Counted from the first letter of the stretch, positions 14,250 through 22,189 are shown. The stretch: DNA of 29,915 nucleotides from Lachnospiraceae bacterium (GCA_004556565.1 SFGN01000030.1:1-29915), one strand, 5' to 3'. Translations and numbers: made by a program. Notes: generated by a model not told the origin, from the sequence alone.

Positions 14250-15470
14250 TTACAAATACAGCTCCGGATCTACCGCTGTCCCGTTATATTCCACCTGGAA
14301 ATGCAGATGTGCGCCAAATGAATCTCCGGTATTGCCTACATAACCGATCTGCTGCCCTTTCTGTACATAATCACCTGCACGCACTGCCAGTGCGGAATGA
14401 TGCATATATTTCGTCACAAATCCGTTCCCGTGATTGATAACGACCCAGTTCCCTGCACTGCTGCTCCATCCGGCAATAATGACTCTTCCTGCATCTGCCG
14501 CATATGTAGGTGTTCCTGTCGGTGCAGCCAGATCCAGCCCTTTATGGAAAGAATTGTCGAAAGTCCTGTAACCGAACCGGCTTGAGATATAGCCGCCCGG
14601 ACATGGATTTGTAAACTGTCCGTTCCCTGAAACTACGATCTCAGAACCACCGGGAAGATAACTGCCGCCGGAATTCTGATTCTTTTTTGCTTCTTCTTCG
14701 GCAGCTATCGCCGCTGCTTTTGCGGCTTCGGCCTGCACTTTCTTCTGCTTTGCCAGTTCAACCTGTTCCTGCAATGCTTTCAATTCATCCGAATTTGTAC
14801 CAATCTGGCTTTCCAGGTCCGCAAGCTGAAGATTCTTCTCTTCGAGGAGTGCATCAACTTTGTCCTGCTTTGCGATCAGATTATCCTGAAGGACCGTAAG
14901 TTCTTCATATTCAGCCTGGAGTTCCTCTTCTTTTCTTTCAACCTCTTTAACAGTTTCCTGGAATTCAATCAGCATCTCCCTGTCATATGAGGAAATCTGT
15001 GAAACATATTCTGCTTTATTCAGAAATTCGCCGATGCTTTCACTTTCAAACAGAATTCCTATCATTTGAGTATTGCCGTTCTCATACATGAATTTGATAC
15101 GCTTTTTCATACTTTCATACTGCGTACTCTCATCAACTTTTGCCTGAACAAGCTCTTCTTCTGTTTCAGCTATCTCTTCTTCTTTTTTGTCCAGCTGTTC
15201 CTGGGCATCTTCCACTTCCCCGATGATACGGTTCAGTTCCTCCGCAAGAGCTTTCTGTTCTTCTGTTGCCGTATTCTTCTTCTGTTCCAGCTCCTGTGCT
15301 TTCTTCTCGGCCTCATCAGCCTGTTTTTCAGCCTCGTCGACCTGCTGCTCCGCTTCCTGTACCTGTTGTTCGGCTTCCTGTACAGTTGTTGCCTGAGCAT
15401 TAATTTCTGCTCCCGCCAAAAGCGTAACCGCGAGAACGACGCATATTAAACTCCGTCTCCGCCTGTTCAT
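14250..15470 (-). CDS. PcsB/EnvC-like M23 peptidoglycan hydrolase
   Basis: This 406-residue secreted murein hydrolase, or hydrolase activator, starts with a signal peptide (about 1-27; RRRR, hydrophobic core, then AQA). A long coiled coil (about 30-255) begins with heptad-like QEAEQQV/DEAEKQA repeats. A low-complexity Ala/Lys linker precedes the LytM/M23 domain at about 290-406. The zinc and catalytic residues are present: H309 and D313 in HKGLD, and H388/H390 in HLHF, so it is a predicted active endopeptidase, unlike degenerate EnvC. It lies directly after ftsX (11 bases) and before ctpA. The FtsEX-PcsB pattern in Gram-positives indicates that FtsEX ATPase cycling moves the coiled coil and switches on cell-wall cutting at the septum. 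Confidence 0.93.
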   Translation of the reverse strand: MNRRRRSLICVVLAVTLLAGAEINAQATTVQEAEQQVQEAEQQVDEAEKQADEAEKKAQELEQKKNTATEEQKALAEELNRIIGEVEDAQEQLDKKEEEIAETEEELVQAKVDESTQYESMKKRIKFMYENGNTQMIGILFESESIGEFLNKAEYVSQISSYDREMLIEFQETVKEVERKEEELQAEYEELTVLQDNLIAKQDKVDALLEEKNLQLADLESQIGTNSDELKALQEQVELAKQKKVQAEAAKAAAIAAEEEAKKNQNSGGSYLPGGSEIVVSGNGQFTNPCPGGYISSRFGYRTFDNSFHKGLDLAAPTGTPTYAADAGRVIIAGWSSSAGNWVVINHGNGFVTKYMHHSALAVRAGDYVQKGQQIGYVGNTGDSFGAHLHFQVEYNGTAVDPELYL

Positions 15471-15481
15471 TTAACTCACCC

Positions 15482-16435
15482 TTATACTTTTAAATGCTTG
15501 CGTACTGTAAAATAACTTCCTATGAAGCCGATTCCTACACCCATCAAAAGTCCGATAGGAAGAAGATAGCGATATACCGATGTTACCGGAAGGAAATCCA
15601 GGATATTATTCAGGATACTGAATTTTTCCATAACATAAGCTATCGCTTTTCCGTAAAGGACATACAACAGCCCCAAAGGAATCAAAGCACCGATCAGACC
15701 GATGATCAGACCTTCGATGACAAAAGGAGAGCGTACTACAAAATCCTTGGCTCCGATGTATTTCATAATAGCAATTTCTTCTTTTCTGACTGTAATACCC
15801 ATAGTAACCGTATTGCTGATAAGGAAAACAGAAACTCCCAGAAGGATTGCAATGATCACAACAGAAACGTATCCGATCAGAACATTTACACTGGAAAGCA
15901 TATTAGCTACCACATCAGACTTATTGACCTTGCGGACTCCGTCCAGACTTTTTGCAAATTGAACAAGATCCTGCTGGGTAGAAGCCAAAGACTTGCTCCT
16001 GTCAAATATACTGAGGTCATTGTCTCTGTCCAATGTCTTCATATAAACTTCATAATTATCGGATGTTGCCAGCGGATTTTCTTTCCATCCTTCAGCCAGA
16101 TCCGCATTATCTTTAAAATACTCCTTACGGAATTTTTCCCAGGCTTCGTCTGAAGACACATATTTTACTTCTGAGACATCATCCCTGGAACTCAGTGCTT
16201 CCCCGATCTTTTCAATCTGCTCCTCCGTGGCGTCTTCTTCAAAAAATACAGTGATCGCCACGCCCTCTTCTGCACTTTTTATAATATACTGAAAATTCAT
16301 TAATATTGCAAAAAATAATCCAAACAGGAAAATACAGGCAGACATTGTTGCAATAGATGCAATTGAGAACATTTTATTTCTGCCGATATTCTTGACGCCC
16401 TGTTTTCCCACGTATCCTAATGTACTAATCCTCAT
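15482..16435 (-). CDS. ftsX: cell division protein FtsX
   Basis: FtsX is the membrane half of the FtsEX complex, an ABC-type signalling unit rather than a transporter. The 317-residue form has four transmembrane helices: near residues 20-45, about 185-210, around 235-260 and near 285-310. A large extracellular loop between helices 1 and 2 (about 50-180) touches the PcsB-like hydrolase. The start at 16435 uses AGGTGG 8 bases upstream and overlaps the end of ftsE by 11 bases. An earlier Met is in frame but has no ribosome binding site. It is the standard partner of the upstream ftsE and downstream M23 gene. Assignment is strong. Confidence 0.95.
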   Translation of the reverse strand: MRISTLGYVGKQGVKNIGRNKMFSIASIATMSACIFLFGLFFAILMNFQYIIKSAEEGVAITVFFEEDATEEQIEKIGEALSSRDDVSEVKYVSSDEAWEKFRKEYFKDNADLAEGWKENPLATSDNYEVYMKTLDRDNDLSIFDRSKSLASTQQDLVQFAKSLDGVRKVNKSDVVANMLSSVNVLIGYVSVVIIAILLGVSVFLISNTVTMGITVRKEEIAIMKYIGAKDFVVRSPFVIEGLIIGLIGALIPLGLLYVLYGKAIAYVMEKFSILNNILDFLPVTSVYRYLLPIGLLMGVGIGFIGSYFTVRKHLKV

Positions 16436-17111
16436 CGATATATCCACCTCTTTGTTCATCACTAACGATTACGCCCTGCTTCATCGTAATTACTCGTTCG
16501 TTCATTTCATTTACAATTTCCTGATTATGGGTAACAACAAGCACAGTTGTCCCCCTCTCATTCGCTTCTTTCAGAAGACTCATGATTTCCCACGAATTGG
16601 TCGGGTCAAGATTACCTGTCGGCTCATCGGCAAGCAGTATTGCCGGGTCGTTGACGATTGCTCTTGCAATTGCGACACGCTGCTGCTCACCTCCGGAAAG
16701 TTCCATCGGATTGGATTTATACTTTTGTGCAAGTCCTACGAGAGACAGTGCTGCCGGCACTTTTCTCTTAATGACTTTGTTCGGCGTCTCAGTGACACGG
16801 AGGGCAAAAGCAATGTTCTCATAAATATTCCGGTCCTTCAACAAACGGAAATCCTGGAACACAACTCCGATCCCTCTTCTATATTTTGCAATATGACGAT
16901 GTTTCATACGGCTCAGATTCTGCCCGTTTACAATAATCGTCCCTTCAGTAGGCTCCAGTTCTTTCATGATCAGTCGAATCAGCGTTGATTTACCTGAGCC
17001 GCTGTCGCCCACGATAAATACAAATTCGCCTTTTTCGATTTTAACAGATACATCGTTAAGAGCCGGATTCCCTTTTGAATATTCTTTCGTTACATTTCTT
17101 AATTCAATCAT
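16425..17111 (-). CDS. ftsE: cell division ATP-binding protein FtsE
   Basis: This 228-residue ABC ATPase pairs with FtsX. The Walker A motif is GDSGSGKST (35-43), the signature is LSGGEQQRVAIARA (138-151) and Walker B is ILLADEPTGNLD (158-169). FtsE binds ATP at the cytoplasmic face and, through FtsX, controls septal peptidoglycan cutting. AGGAGG lies just before the ATG. A TATAAT is found at 17127-17132, but it is so close to the start that the leader would be only a few bases long and no fitting -35 is seen; the promoter is therefore uncertain. It is the first gene of the four-gene division operon. Confidence 0.95.
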   Translation of the reverse strand: MIELRNVTKEYSKGNPALNDVSVKIEKGEFVFIVGDSGSGKSTLIRLIMKELEPTEGTIIVNGQNLSRMKHRHIAKYRRGIGVVFQDFRLLKDRNIYENIAFALRVTETPNKVIKRKVPAALSLVGLAQKYKSNPMELSGGEQQRVAIARAIVNDPAILLADEPTGNLDPTNSWEIMSLLKEANERGTTVLVVTHNQEIVNEMNERVITMKQGVIVSDEQRGGYIDED

Positions 17112-17200
17112 ATGTTCCTCCTAATTATTATACTCCTGTCCTTTCCGGCACATTTTCTTCCAGTGATTCGCCTGCGGATCACGGTGCGCCAACGTTAATA

Positions 17201-18292
17201 TCAATATTCCAGAGACTCCATATACTTCATATACTTTACAACCATTAATGCAATCTTAAACGTGATCGCATCTTCAAAAACACGAAGATCAAGGCCTGTA
17301 CTCTTCTGAAGTTTGTCAAGCCTGTAGACCAGTGTATTTCGATGGATATAAAGCTGTCTGGAAGTTTCAGAAACATTCAGGCTGTTCTCAAAGAACTTAT
17401 TAATTGTCATCAATGTCTCTTCATCGAATTCATCAGGAGATTTCCCCTCAAAAATCTCTTTTATGAACATCTTGCACAACGGGAGCGGAAGCTGATAAAT
17501 AAGACGCCCGATACCAAGAGTGCTGTATGCCACAATATCTTTGTCATCAAAAAATATTTTCCCTACATCCAACGCAAGTTTCGCTTCTTTATATGATTTT
17601 GAAACTTCTTTGATATCATTTACCGGAGTGCCGTAAGCGATATGGATATTCTCATCCCTGCATTCTTCCTTCAGGACAACGAGCATATCCCTGGCCATAC
17701 GCTCCATCTCTTTGTTCCCGTCTTTTTCTGAAAGTTCCTTTACAACAATAATGTTTCTCTCATCAACTGCCGTCACAAAATCTTTTGATCTGCCTCCGAT
17801 AAGTGCTCTGACATTCTCAAGCACAGCACTGTCTTTTTCATGAACGGTCTCAATAATAAAGATAACACGTTTTACATCGGTGTCAATATGTAATTTTTTG
17901 GCCCGGTTGTAAATATCCACAAGAAGAAGGTTGTCCAGAAGCAGGTTTTTGATAAAATTATCCTTATCAAATCGCTCTTTGTAAGCAACCATCAGACTCT
18001 GTATCTGGAAAACAGCCATCTTGCCGACCATATACACATCTTCTCCCTGGCCTTCGGCAAGCAGGATATATTCCGGCTGCTGTTCATCAAAAATTTTGAA
18101 AAACTGACAGCCCTGTACCACCTGTCCGTCTGCCTGCGATTCCACAAAGGTCAATACTGCCCGCTCGAATTTCTGTCCTTCATCGAACGTTGCCGCCAAT
18201 ACCTTTCCCTCTGTATCATACACACAGAAATCAATTCTTGTTATTCCTTTCAATCCCTCAATAGTGTTCAGAAGTATTTGATTTGTAATCAT
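17201..18292 (-). CDS. PucR/CdaR-type transcriptional regulator
   Basis: This 363-residue regulator has an N-terminal ligand-sensing region (about 1-130, similar in pattern to sugar-diacid recognition domains). A GGDEF-like central region (about 140-260) follows, then a PucR C-terminal helix-turn-helix (about 305-355: LNVSETSRQLYIHRNTLVYRLDKL). The NVSETSRQLYIHRNTL pattern is characteristic of the family. I chose the ATG at 18292 because GGAGG is placed 7 bases upstream; an ATG eight codons earlier lacks a good site. It lies upstream of ftsE in the same orientation with an 89-base gap, so it may be cotranscribed with or adjacent to the division operon. Its ligand is unknown; family members respond to glycerate, galactarate, nucleobases or amino acids. 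Confidence 0.85.
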   Translation of the reverse strand: MITNQILLNTIEGLKGITRIDFCVYDTEGKVLAATFDEGQKFERAVLTFVESQADGQVVQGCQFFKIFDEQQPEYILLAEGQGEDVYMVGKMAVFQIQSLMVAYKERFDKDNFIKNLLLDNLLLVDIYNRAKKLHIDTDVKRVIFIIETVHEKDSAVLENVRALIGGRSKDFVTAVDERNIIVVKELSEKDGNKEMERMARDMLVVLKEECRDENIHIAYGTPVNDIKEVSKSYKEAKLALDVGKIFFDDKDIVAYSTLGIGRLIYQLPLPLCKMFIKEIFEGKSPDEFDEETLMTINKFFENSLNVSETSRQLYIHRNTLVYRLDKLQKSTGLDLRVFEDAITFKIALMVVKYMKYMESLEY

Positions 18293-18401
18293 ATATGTCT
18301 CCTCCACTTGCCCCAACTATAGCTTTACCTATGTGCATTTTTCACAAATATTTTTTTATCCACATAACACTTAATACGCATATATACAATATATTAATGT
18401 A

Positions 18402-18450
18402 AAACGACAAAAAAATAAAGAGGAAATCCATTATTTTTATGCATTTCCTC
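18402..18450 (-). terminator. intrinsic terminator after the WecG/TagA-family gene (bidirectional)
   Basis: Bases 18420-18431 pair with 18439-18450, with one mismatch, leaving a 7-base loop. On the minus strand a T-rich tail (18402-18419) follows. A T-rich tail is present on the other side too. It lies 42 bases after the end of the glycosyltransferase gene. Confidence 0.8.
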
Positions 18451-18492
18451 ATATTTTTTATAAAAATATGCTCTGGTTGTATAGTGAATAGT

Positions 18493-19209
18493 TCACAAAT
18501 CCTTATTCTCCGGCACAGTCTGCCTGTTTCGCTGTGTCTCCAGACGGTAGCGAAATACTTTTTTTAATATAAAATGCCGAAGCCTTCCTCCCTTCTGCTC
18601 ACTCTGATTCATAATTTTCAGCATCGGCGCGCATCCCATCCACAGCCGGGCATCAATCAGCTCGCTGTTTTCTATAATAAACGATGCCTGCTGCGGATAT
18701 TGCAGCACAGAAAGTATGCAGTCCGCTTCCGCTCCGTTCATTCGGTTGATGACATTTGCTTCCATGCCGCTCCCTTCAGGAAGTATGGCTGTACCGGTGA
18801 CATCAATGCCGCTCTCATATGGTCTCAGGATTTTTTCCAGCTTCTCCAGCTCATTGTCCATCCCCGCAATAAGAAAAACACTCTTTTTATTCTTTTGAAG
18901 ATATTTCAGGAACATTCTGAAAAAAGTTCCTTTATCCAGATCCTTTATTGAATTCTGATTTTTGACATCGGCAGCTTTAAATATCTCTGTGTCCCCCGGA
19001 AGAACAAGATTCATCCGGCTCATCTGGCGCTTCCAGTCCGGGTTGTCCTGCCCCTGCATCAGTGTCTCCATTGCCACGATTTCAACAGTATTGACGGTTT
19101 CACCCCCCATATACTCTATAACCCGCCGCATTGTCTCCTTGGCGGTCAGGACATCCAGTTTCACATCAAAAATATCAATCTTGTTATCTATATTATCTGT
19201 ATCTTTCAT
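18493..19209 (-). CDS. WecG/TagA/CpsF-family glycosyltransferase (divergent)
   Basis: This 238-residue protein has the fold pattern of the GT26 family, which adds N-acetylmannosamine or a related sugar to a lipid-linked precursor for teichoic acid or surface polysaccharide. The N-terminal part (IDIFDVKLDVLTAKETMRRV) and the central NLVLPGDTEIFKAA block align with the family. The usual DG dipeptide of that block is replaced by GD/T, and the later conserved positions are less well kept. The C-terminus is basic (ILKKVFRYRLE), which suits membrane association. The start at 19209 uses AGGTGG 5 bases upstream; an ATG 10 codons earlier has no Shine-Dalgarno. A separate acceptor synthesis gene is not next to it. 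Whether it is catalytically normal is uncertain. Confidence 0.8.
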   Translation of the reverse strand: MKDTDNIDNKIDIFDVKLDVLTAKETMRRVIEYMGGETVNTVEIVAMETLMQGQDNPDWKRQMSRMNLVLPGDTEIFKAADVKNQNSIKDLDKGTFFRMFLKYLQKNKKSVFLIAGMDNELEKLEKILRPYESGIDVTGTAILPEGSGMEANVINRMNGAEADCILSVLQYPQQASFIIENSELIDARLWMGCAPMLKIMNQSEQKGGRLRHFILKKVFRYRLETQRNRQTVPENKDL

Positions 19210-19342
19210 AACTTCCACCTGATTTTTTGCTTTTGACATGATAATTCTATCAAAATCCTGTTTCTTTGTAAAGTCAACCAGATACTTTCACAAATAATTC
19301 AAACAGCTACACAGCAACGGGGAAGCGCCGCAGATGCGTTTT

Positions 19343-19367
19343 ACGAATGGCGCGGGCCGAACTGCTA
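19343..19367 (-). repeat. dispersed repeat, second copy of the core seen at 9184-9239
   Basis: On the minus strand CAGTTCGGCCCGCGCCATTCG matches, with two changes, the run starting at about 9189 on the plus strand. It lies in the 163-base gap between the glycosyltransferase and the spore protein genes. The rest of the gap shows no gene. Confidence 0.5.
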
Positions 19368-19372
19368 ATTTC

Positions 19373-19561
19373 TTACGAATTCTTATCTTCCCTCTTTCTT
19401 CTTGTAATCATCCCCCCGATCCTTCCGGTTTCCTTTGAAGAAAGCGAACGCCACCCTTCTTCAAGCACTTTATCAAGAAGCCCTAACTCCTGCGCAATTT
19501 CATATTTTAATTTTTCATCCGGTTCCAGTGAATTTAAGTCTTCGGGTATTTTCTTAGACAT
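19373..19561 (-). CDS. alpha/beta-type small acid-soluble spore protein (minor form)
   Basis: This 62-residue DNA-binding protein would coat spore DNA and protect it. The pattern LKYEIAQELGL (about 17-27) contains the site cut by the germination protease in this family. WRSLSSKETGRIGGMITRRKR (40-60) corresponds to the second conserved block (the L-T-S-x-E-x-G-x-x-G-G-x-M pattern), with S-S in place of T-S and a basic end. It is more divergent than the major alpha/beta SASPs. The start at 19561 has GAGGG upstream; an upstream Met extension lacks support. It follows a terminator, so it is probably transcribed alone, expected in the forespore under sigma-G; I could not identify such a promoter. 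Its presence implies a spore-former, or a lineage that recently was one. Confidence 0.8.
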   Translation of the reverse strand: MSKKIPEDLNSLEPDEKLKYEIAQELGLLDKVLEEGWRSLSSKETGRIGGMITRRKREDKNS

Positions 19562-19604
19562 AGCAATCCCTCTTTCCTGTTTTCTCAGAGTATTCCCCCG
19601 AAAC

Positions 19605-19663
19605 AAAAAATACATTCACATCCGGCACGGCGTTTTTAAAAACAACTGTACCGGATATGAATG
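19605..19663 (-). terminator. large hairpin terminator after the PspC gene
   Basis: Bases 19613-19663 form a long imperfect stem of about 18-20 pairs whose tip is the palindrome GTTTTTAAAAAC. On the minus strand it is followed by TATTTTTTG (19605-19612). It ends the PspC-side transcript before the spore protein gene. Confidence 0.75.
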
Positions 19664-19695
19664 TCTCTTTTCAAAACCTTTTCGGTATGCAGATG

Positions 19696-19881
19696 TCACG
19701 GTTCATCCGGAACGATGACTGATGCAGCAAAATAAGCTATCAGCCCTGTCCCCAGGCTGAATACTGACAGCAATACCATACCAAGACGTACCAGGGTCGC
19801 ATCAATATTGAAATATTCCCCCACTCCTCCGCATACGCCGCAGAGCATTCTGTTACTTCTCGAACGATATAATTTTTTCAT
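19696..19881 (-). CDS. PspC domain protein
   Basis: This 61-residue protein is essentially one PspC domain. The N-terminal basic stretch KKLYRSRSNRMLCGVCGGVGEYFNIDATLVRLGMVL is followed by a hydrophobic helix and the ending FAASVIVPDEP. PspC-type proteins sit in the membrane and signal envelope stress, in Gram-positives often next to DUF4097/HAAS genes as here. The start at 19881 uses AAGGAG; the longer in-frame extension lacks a site. A separate promoter (TTGCAT-18-TATAGT, 19958-19987) precedes it, so it can be expressed apart from the upstream DUF4097 gene. Function in this strain is inferred from family and neighbours. Confidence 0.9.
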   Translation of the reverse strand: MKKLYRSRSNRMLCGVCGGVGEYFNIDATLVRLGMVLLSVFSLGTGLIAYFAASVIVPDEP

Positions 19882-19957
19882 ACTGGTTTTCTCCTTTCTT
19901 TTTTTAATTTGGACAGGCGGCAGACGCACCTCTGTCCGATGATATTATGATACTTTT

Positions 19958-19987
19958 ACTATAACACATTAACTGTTTCTTATGCAA
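19958..19987 (-). promoter_or_regulatory. putative promoter of the PspC gene
   Basis: Minus-strand TTGCAT (19982-19987) and TATAGT (19958-19963) are 18 bases apart. They lie between the DUF4097 stop and the PspC start, about 77 bases from the latter. Confidence 0.45.
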
Positions 19988-20009
19988 ATACGGCTGTATC
20001 TGAACTATA

Positions 20010-20885
20010 CTATAATACATTGCCAAAGGTCACTACGACCTCTCCTATGCCACAGTCAATGCGTATTTTCTTTCCGCTGTGATTATCAATAATCTGTGTT
20101 TTCCCAAGTCCGCTGTATGTTTTGTCTCCGAGCCTGAGCTCTCCGATACCACAGTTCAGCTCATAATCATATTCCTCCATCTTTCCGGGCATAGAATATG
20201 ACACCGAACCGATTCCACACTCAATGCCGGCTTCCTTTCGGCATGTTCCTCTGATATCTGCCTCGCCGGTGCCGCACTCAAGCTCCAGCTCTCCTGCAGT
20301 AAATTGTTCCACATGAACCTCACCCGCACCTACTTCAATATTCAGTTCCTCTGCATTAATACTTTCAATGTACAGCTCACCTGCCCCCACTGACAGAGAC
20401 GCTTCTTCCAGTTTAAAATCTTCAGGAATATCAATGACAAGAGCCCCTTTATCATTATGGAACTGATCCCATATTTTCGTGTTTTTGAATTCAATCTCCA
20501 GCGTTCCTCCATCAGATTTCACAGAAATATACTTTTCCAGATCCGGATGAACCTGATCAGTACAAACCATGATGCTTTCCCCCGCATAACTGCGTATTTC
20601 AACCGGAAGCGAAGAAACATCTATGTCAAGCTCCCTGATATTCGGATATTCAGTCCATGCTGTGAGTGAATCCTGTGATATCTCTTCCCCGTCTCCATGA
20701 TCGTATGCCTCGTCCTGATGCACAGAATCCTCATCTTCCCATATCTCATAATTTTCATGAGCCTTAAATAATGACCGGACACTGTTGAGAGTCGCACCGG
20801 ACACAGCTCCTGCGACACATAATGCTGCCCCGGCAAGTGCAAGTATACCACAGACAATCCAGAAAATTTTCCATCCTTTTTTCAT
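20010..20885 (-). CDS. DUF4097 adhesin-like envelope protein
   Basis: This 291-residue protein has a basic start and one hydrophobic membrane segment (about 5-30), an acidic linker, then a repetitive beta-rich domain (about 80-291). In that domain a short turn motif recurs six times: VGAGEL, VGAGEV, CGTGEA, CGIGSV, CGIGEL, CGIGEV. This is the signature of DUF4097, a single-strand beta-solenoid thought to sit at the envelope. Proteins like it are found with PadR/HAAS/PspC genes and are linked to envelope stress signalling. It starts 86 bases after the DUF1700 gene, with AAGGTGG at a rather long 11-base spacing, so translation may be modest. Cysteines in the repeats (CGTG/CGIG) are unusual for an extracellular domain and might form disulfides or bind metal (inference). 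Confidence 0.85.
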   Translation of the reverse strand: MKKGWKIFWIVCGILALAGAALCVAGAVSGATLNSVRSLFKAHENYEIWEDEDSVHQDEAYDHGDGEEISQDSLTAWTEYPNIRELDIDVSSLPVEIRSYAGESIMVCTDQVHPDLEKYISVKSDGGTLEIEFKNTKIWDQFHNDKGALVIDIPEDFKLEEASLSVGAGELYIESINAEELNIEVGAGEVHVEQFTAGELELECGTGEADIRGTCRKEAGIECGIGSVSYSMPGKMEEYDYELNCGIGELRLGDKTYSGLGKTQIIDNHSGKKIRIDCGIGEVVVTFGNVL

Positions 20886-20971
20886 GATTATTTACACCAC
20901 CTTTCCTGCTGCCGCAATGCTTCTATAATAAGTTTCTCTAACGGAAGTTCCATGAAATGTACAATACCAAT

Positions 20972-21811
20972 CTAAGCCGTACGTTTTTTCCGGTGAACAA
21001 TGCGTCTGCAGATATTTACCACAGCCCTGTACATTGCCGGATACATAACCAGGCAAAGCTTCACAGAAGCTGCTGTCAGGATGATTCCGATGACAAACAA
21101 AAGTATTCCGATTCCCATCGTCATCATTGCTGTCGGGAAATCAGCTATCAGGCTGACACTTCCGATTACCGTCACACAGATTCCGGCCAGCGCCAATGCA
21201 GCGGAAGCAATTACAAGCACGGCAAAAGACGATGCTGCCGCAAGAATCAGCACTGCCACGACTGCAAGGATGGAAATCAGTACCGGTAATAATCCTGGAA
21301 AAGCTGCTATGATAATTAGCATGGTCAGCACAATTTTCAGCGTCCGGCTGGTCCACGGAGCTTTTTCCCCGCTTCCGGACACATCTGTTCCGTTTCCCTT
21401 GTGCGTATATCCTTTTCCTGTTTCATTTCCGCCATATGAATATCCCCGGCTGTTTTCGCTTCCGCCATATGAATATCCCCGGCTGTGGCTTTCTTCCCGG
21501 GCACCCGTTTTATCTTCAGTTTCCGAGTCCGCCTGTTCTTTTGTTGCCGGAGTTTCTTTTTCTTCAAATCGCTCGTCGGTATATCCCCATTCTGTAAACT
21601 CTCCGCTTTTTTCGCTGCCTTCTTCCAGGTCAGCTTTAATCATGGCCGCCACCTTCTGAGGACTTCCCAGTTCCTGAATCACCTGCTCTTCATTGCCGCT
21701 TCCGGCCTCTTCAAAATAATCTTCATAATACTTAAGTGCTTCATCCCTCTCTTCATCAGAGATTCCTGAAAGCAGCTTTTTCAGTTCTTCCATAAATTCC
21801 CTGCGGCTCAT
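20972..21811 (-). CDS. DUF1700 (HAAS-domain) multi-pass membrane protein
   Basis: This 279-residue protein opens with the HAAS/DUF1700 helical domain (about 1-60; SRREFMEELKKLLSGISDEERDEALKYYEDYFEEAG), a small cytoplasmic domain commonly encoded after PadR. A charged linker (about 60-150) follows, containing three 11-residue repeats around RGYSYGG. The C-terminal half (about 155-265) has several hydrophobic helices. Two copies of the DNA repeat are identical over 27 bp, indicating a recent duplication. The gene overlaps the PadR stop by 4 bases (ATGA) and uses GGGAGG. In related operons HAAS proteins work with DUF4097 and PspC partners as a membrane sensor or scaffold; the exact role is unknown. 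Confidence 0.85.
   Translation of the reverse strand: MSRREFMEELKKLLSGISDEERDEALKYYEDYFEEAGSGNEEQVIQELGSPQKVAAMIKADLEEGSEKSGEFTEWGYTDERFEEKETPATKEQADSETEDKTGAREESHSRGYSYGGSENSRGYSYGGNETGKGYTHKGNGTDVSGSGEKAPWTSRTLKIVLTMLIIIAAFPGLLPVLISILAVVAVLILAAASSFAVLVIASAALALAGICVTVIGSVSLIADFPTAMMTMGIGILLFVIGIILTAASVKLCLVMYPAMYRAVVNICRRIVHRKKRTA
21427..21486 (-). repeat. 33-bp in-frame direct repeat inside the DUF1700 gene
   Basis: A 27-bp block occurs at 21427-21453 and again at 21460-21486, giving a 33-bp period. It encodes the repeat (S/N)SRGYSYGG. A third, degenerate copy follows as GKGYTHKG. The repeat lies in the linker between the HAAS domain and the membrane helices, where length variation would be tolerated. 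Confidence 0.85.
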
Positions 21812-22131
21812 TCATTCACACCTCCCTCAAAAATCGCCTGAATCTTCCTGGAATAGTTTTTCCATTCTATCTGATATAAATTCAATTGTGCCATTCCTTT
21901 TTCCGTCACTTTATAGTATCTGCGGTTTCTTCCGTCAAACTGTCTGTCATAGACAACCAGACATTCTTCCTTCTGGAGCCGCCGAAGCACCGGATAAAGA
22001 GTGGATTCTGATACATCAATCGCTTTGCGGACATCCTGGGTAATCTTATAACCATAAGTCCCTTCCGCCTCATGGGATACCACTGCAAGTACAATGGCAT
22101 CCAGAAGAGCCGCCCCCGTATTAAATACCAT
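21808..22131 (-). CDS. PadR family transcriptional repressor
   Basis: This 107-residue winged-helix regulator of the small PadR subfamily-2 type lacks the long C-terminal dimer domain. It has GTYGYKITQDV (about 27-37) and the helix-turn-helix followed by the wing region with YPVLRRLQKEECLV and RRYYKVTEKGMAQL, all family hallmarks. The start at 22131 is chosen because GAGGTG lies at the correct distance; the longer in-frame form lacks a site. It is the first gene of the operon with DUF1700 and DUF4097. PadR proteins of this kind usually repress their own promoter and respond to envelope stress or drugs. A consensus promoter with embedded palindromes lies just upstream, as expected for autoregulation. 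Confidence 0.92.
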   Translation of the reverse strand: MVFNTGAALLDAIVLAVVSHEAEGTYGYKITQDVRKAIDVSESTLYPVLRRLQKEECLVVYDRQFDGRNRRYYKVTEKGMAQLNLYQIEWKNYSRKIQAIFEGGVNE

Positions 22132-22150
22132 CCAATCACCTCGTATTCCG

Positions 22151-22177
22151 ACAATAATGTTTAACATCGAATATTGT
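22151..22177. promoter_or_regulatory. putative PadR operator in the padR leader
   Basis: A nested palindrome is present: outer ACAATA (22151-22156) with TATTGT (22172-22177), and a perfect inner ATGTTTAACAT (22157-22167). It lies between the padR promoter and start codon. The ATGT...ACAT half-sites are the form commonly bound by PadR proteins. Confidence 0.5.
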
Positions 22178-22189
22178 TTAATTTTCTAT

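Noticed and set aside
17127..17132. TATAAT before ftsE as a promoter
   Set aside because: It would leave only a few bases before the start codon and no fitting -35 is present.
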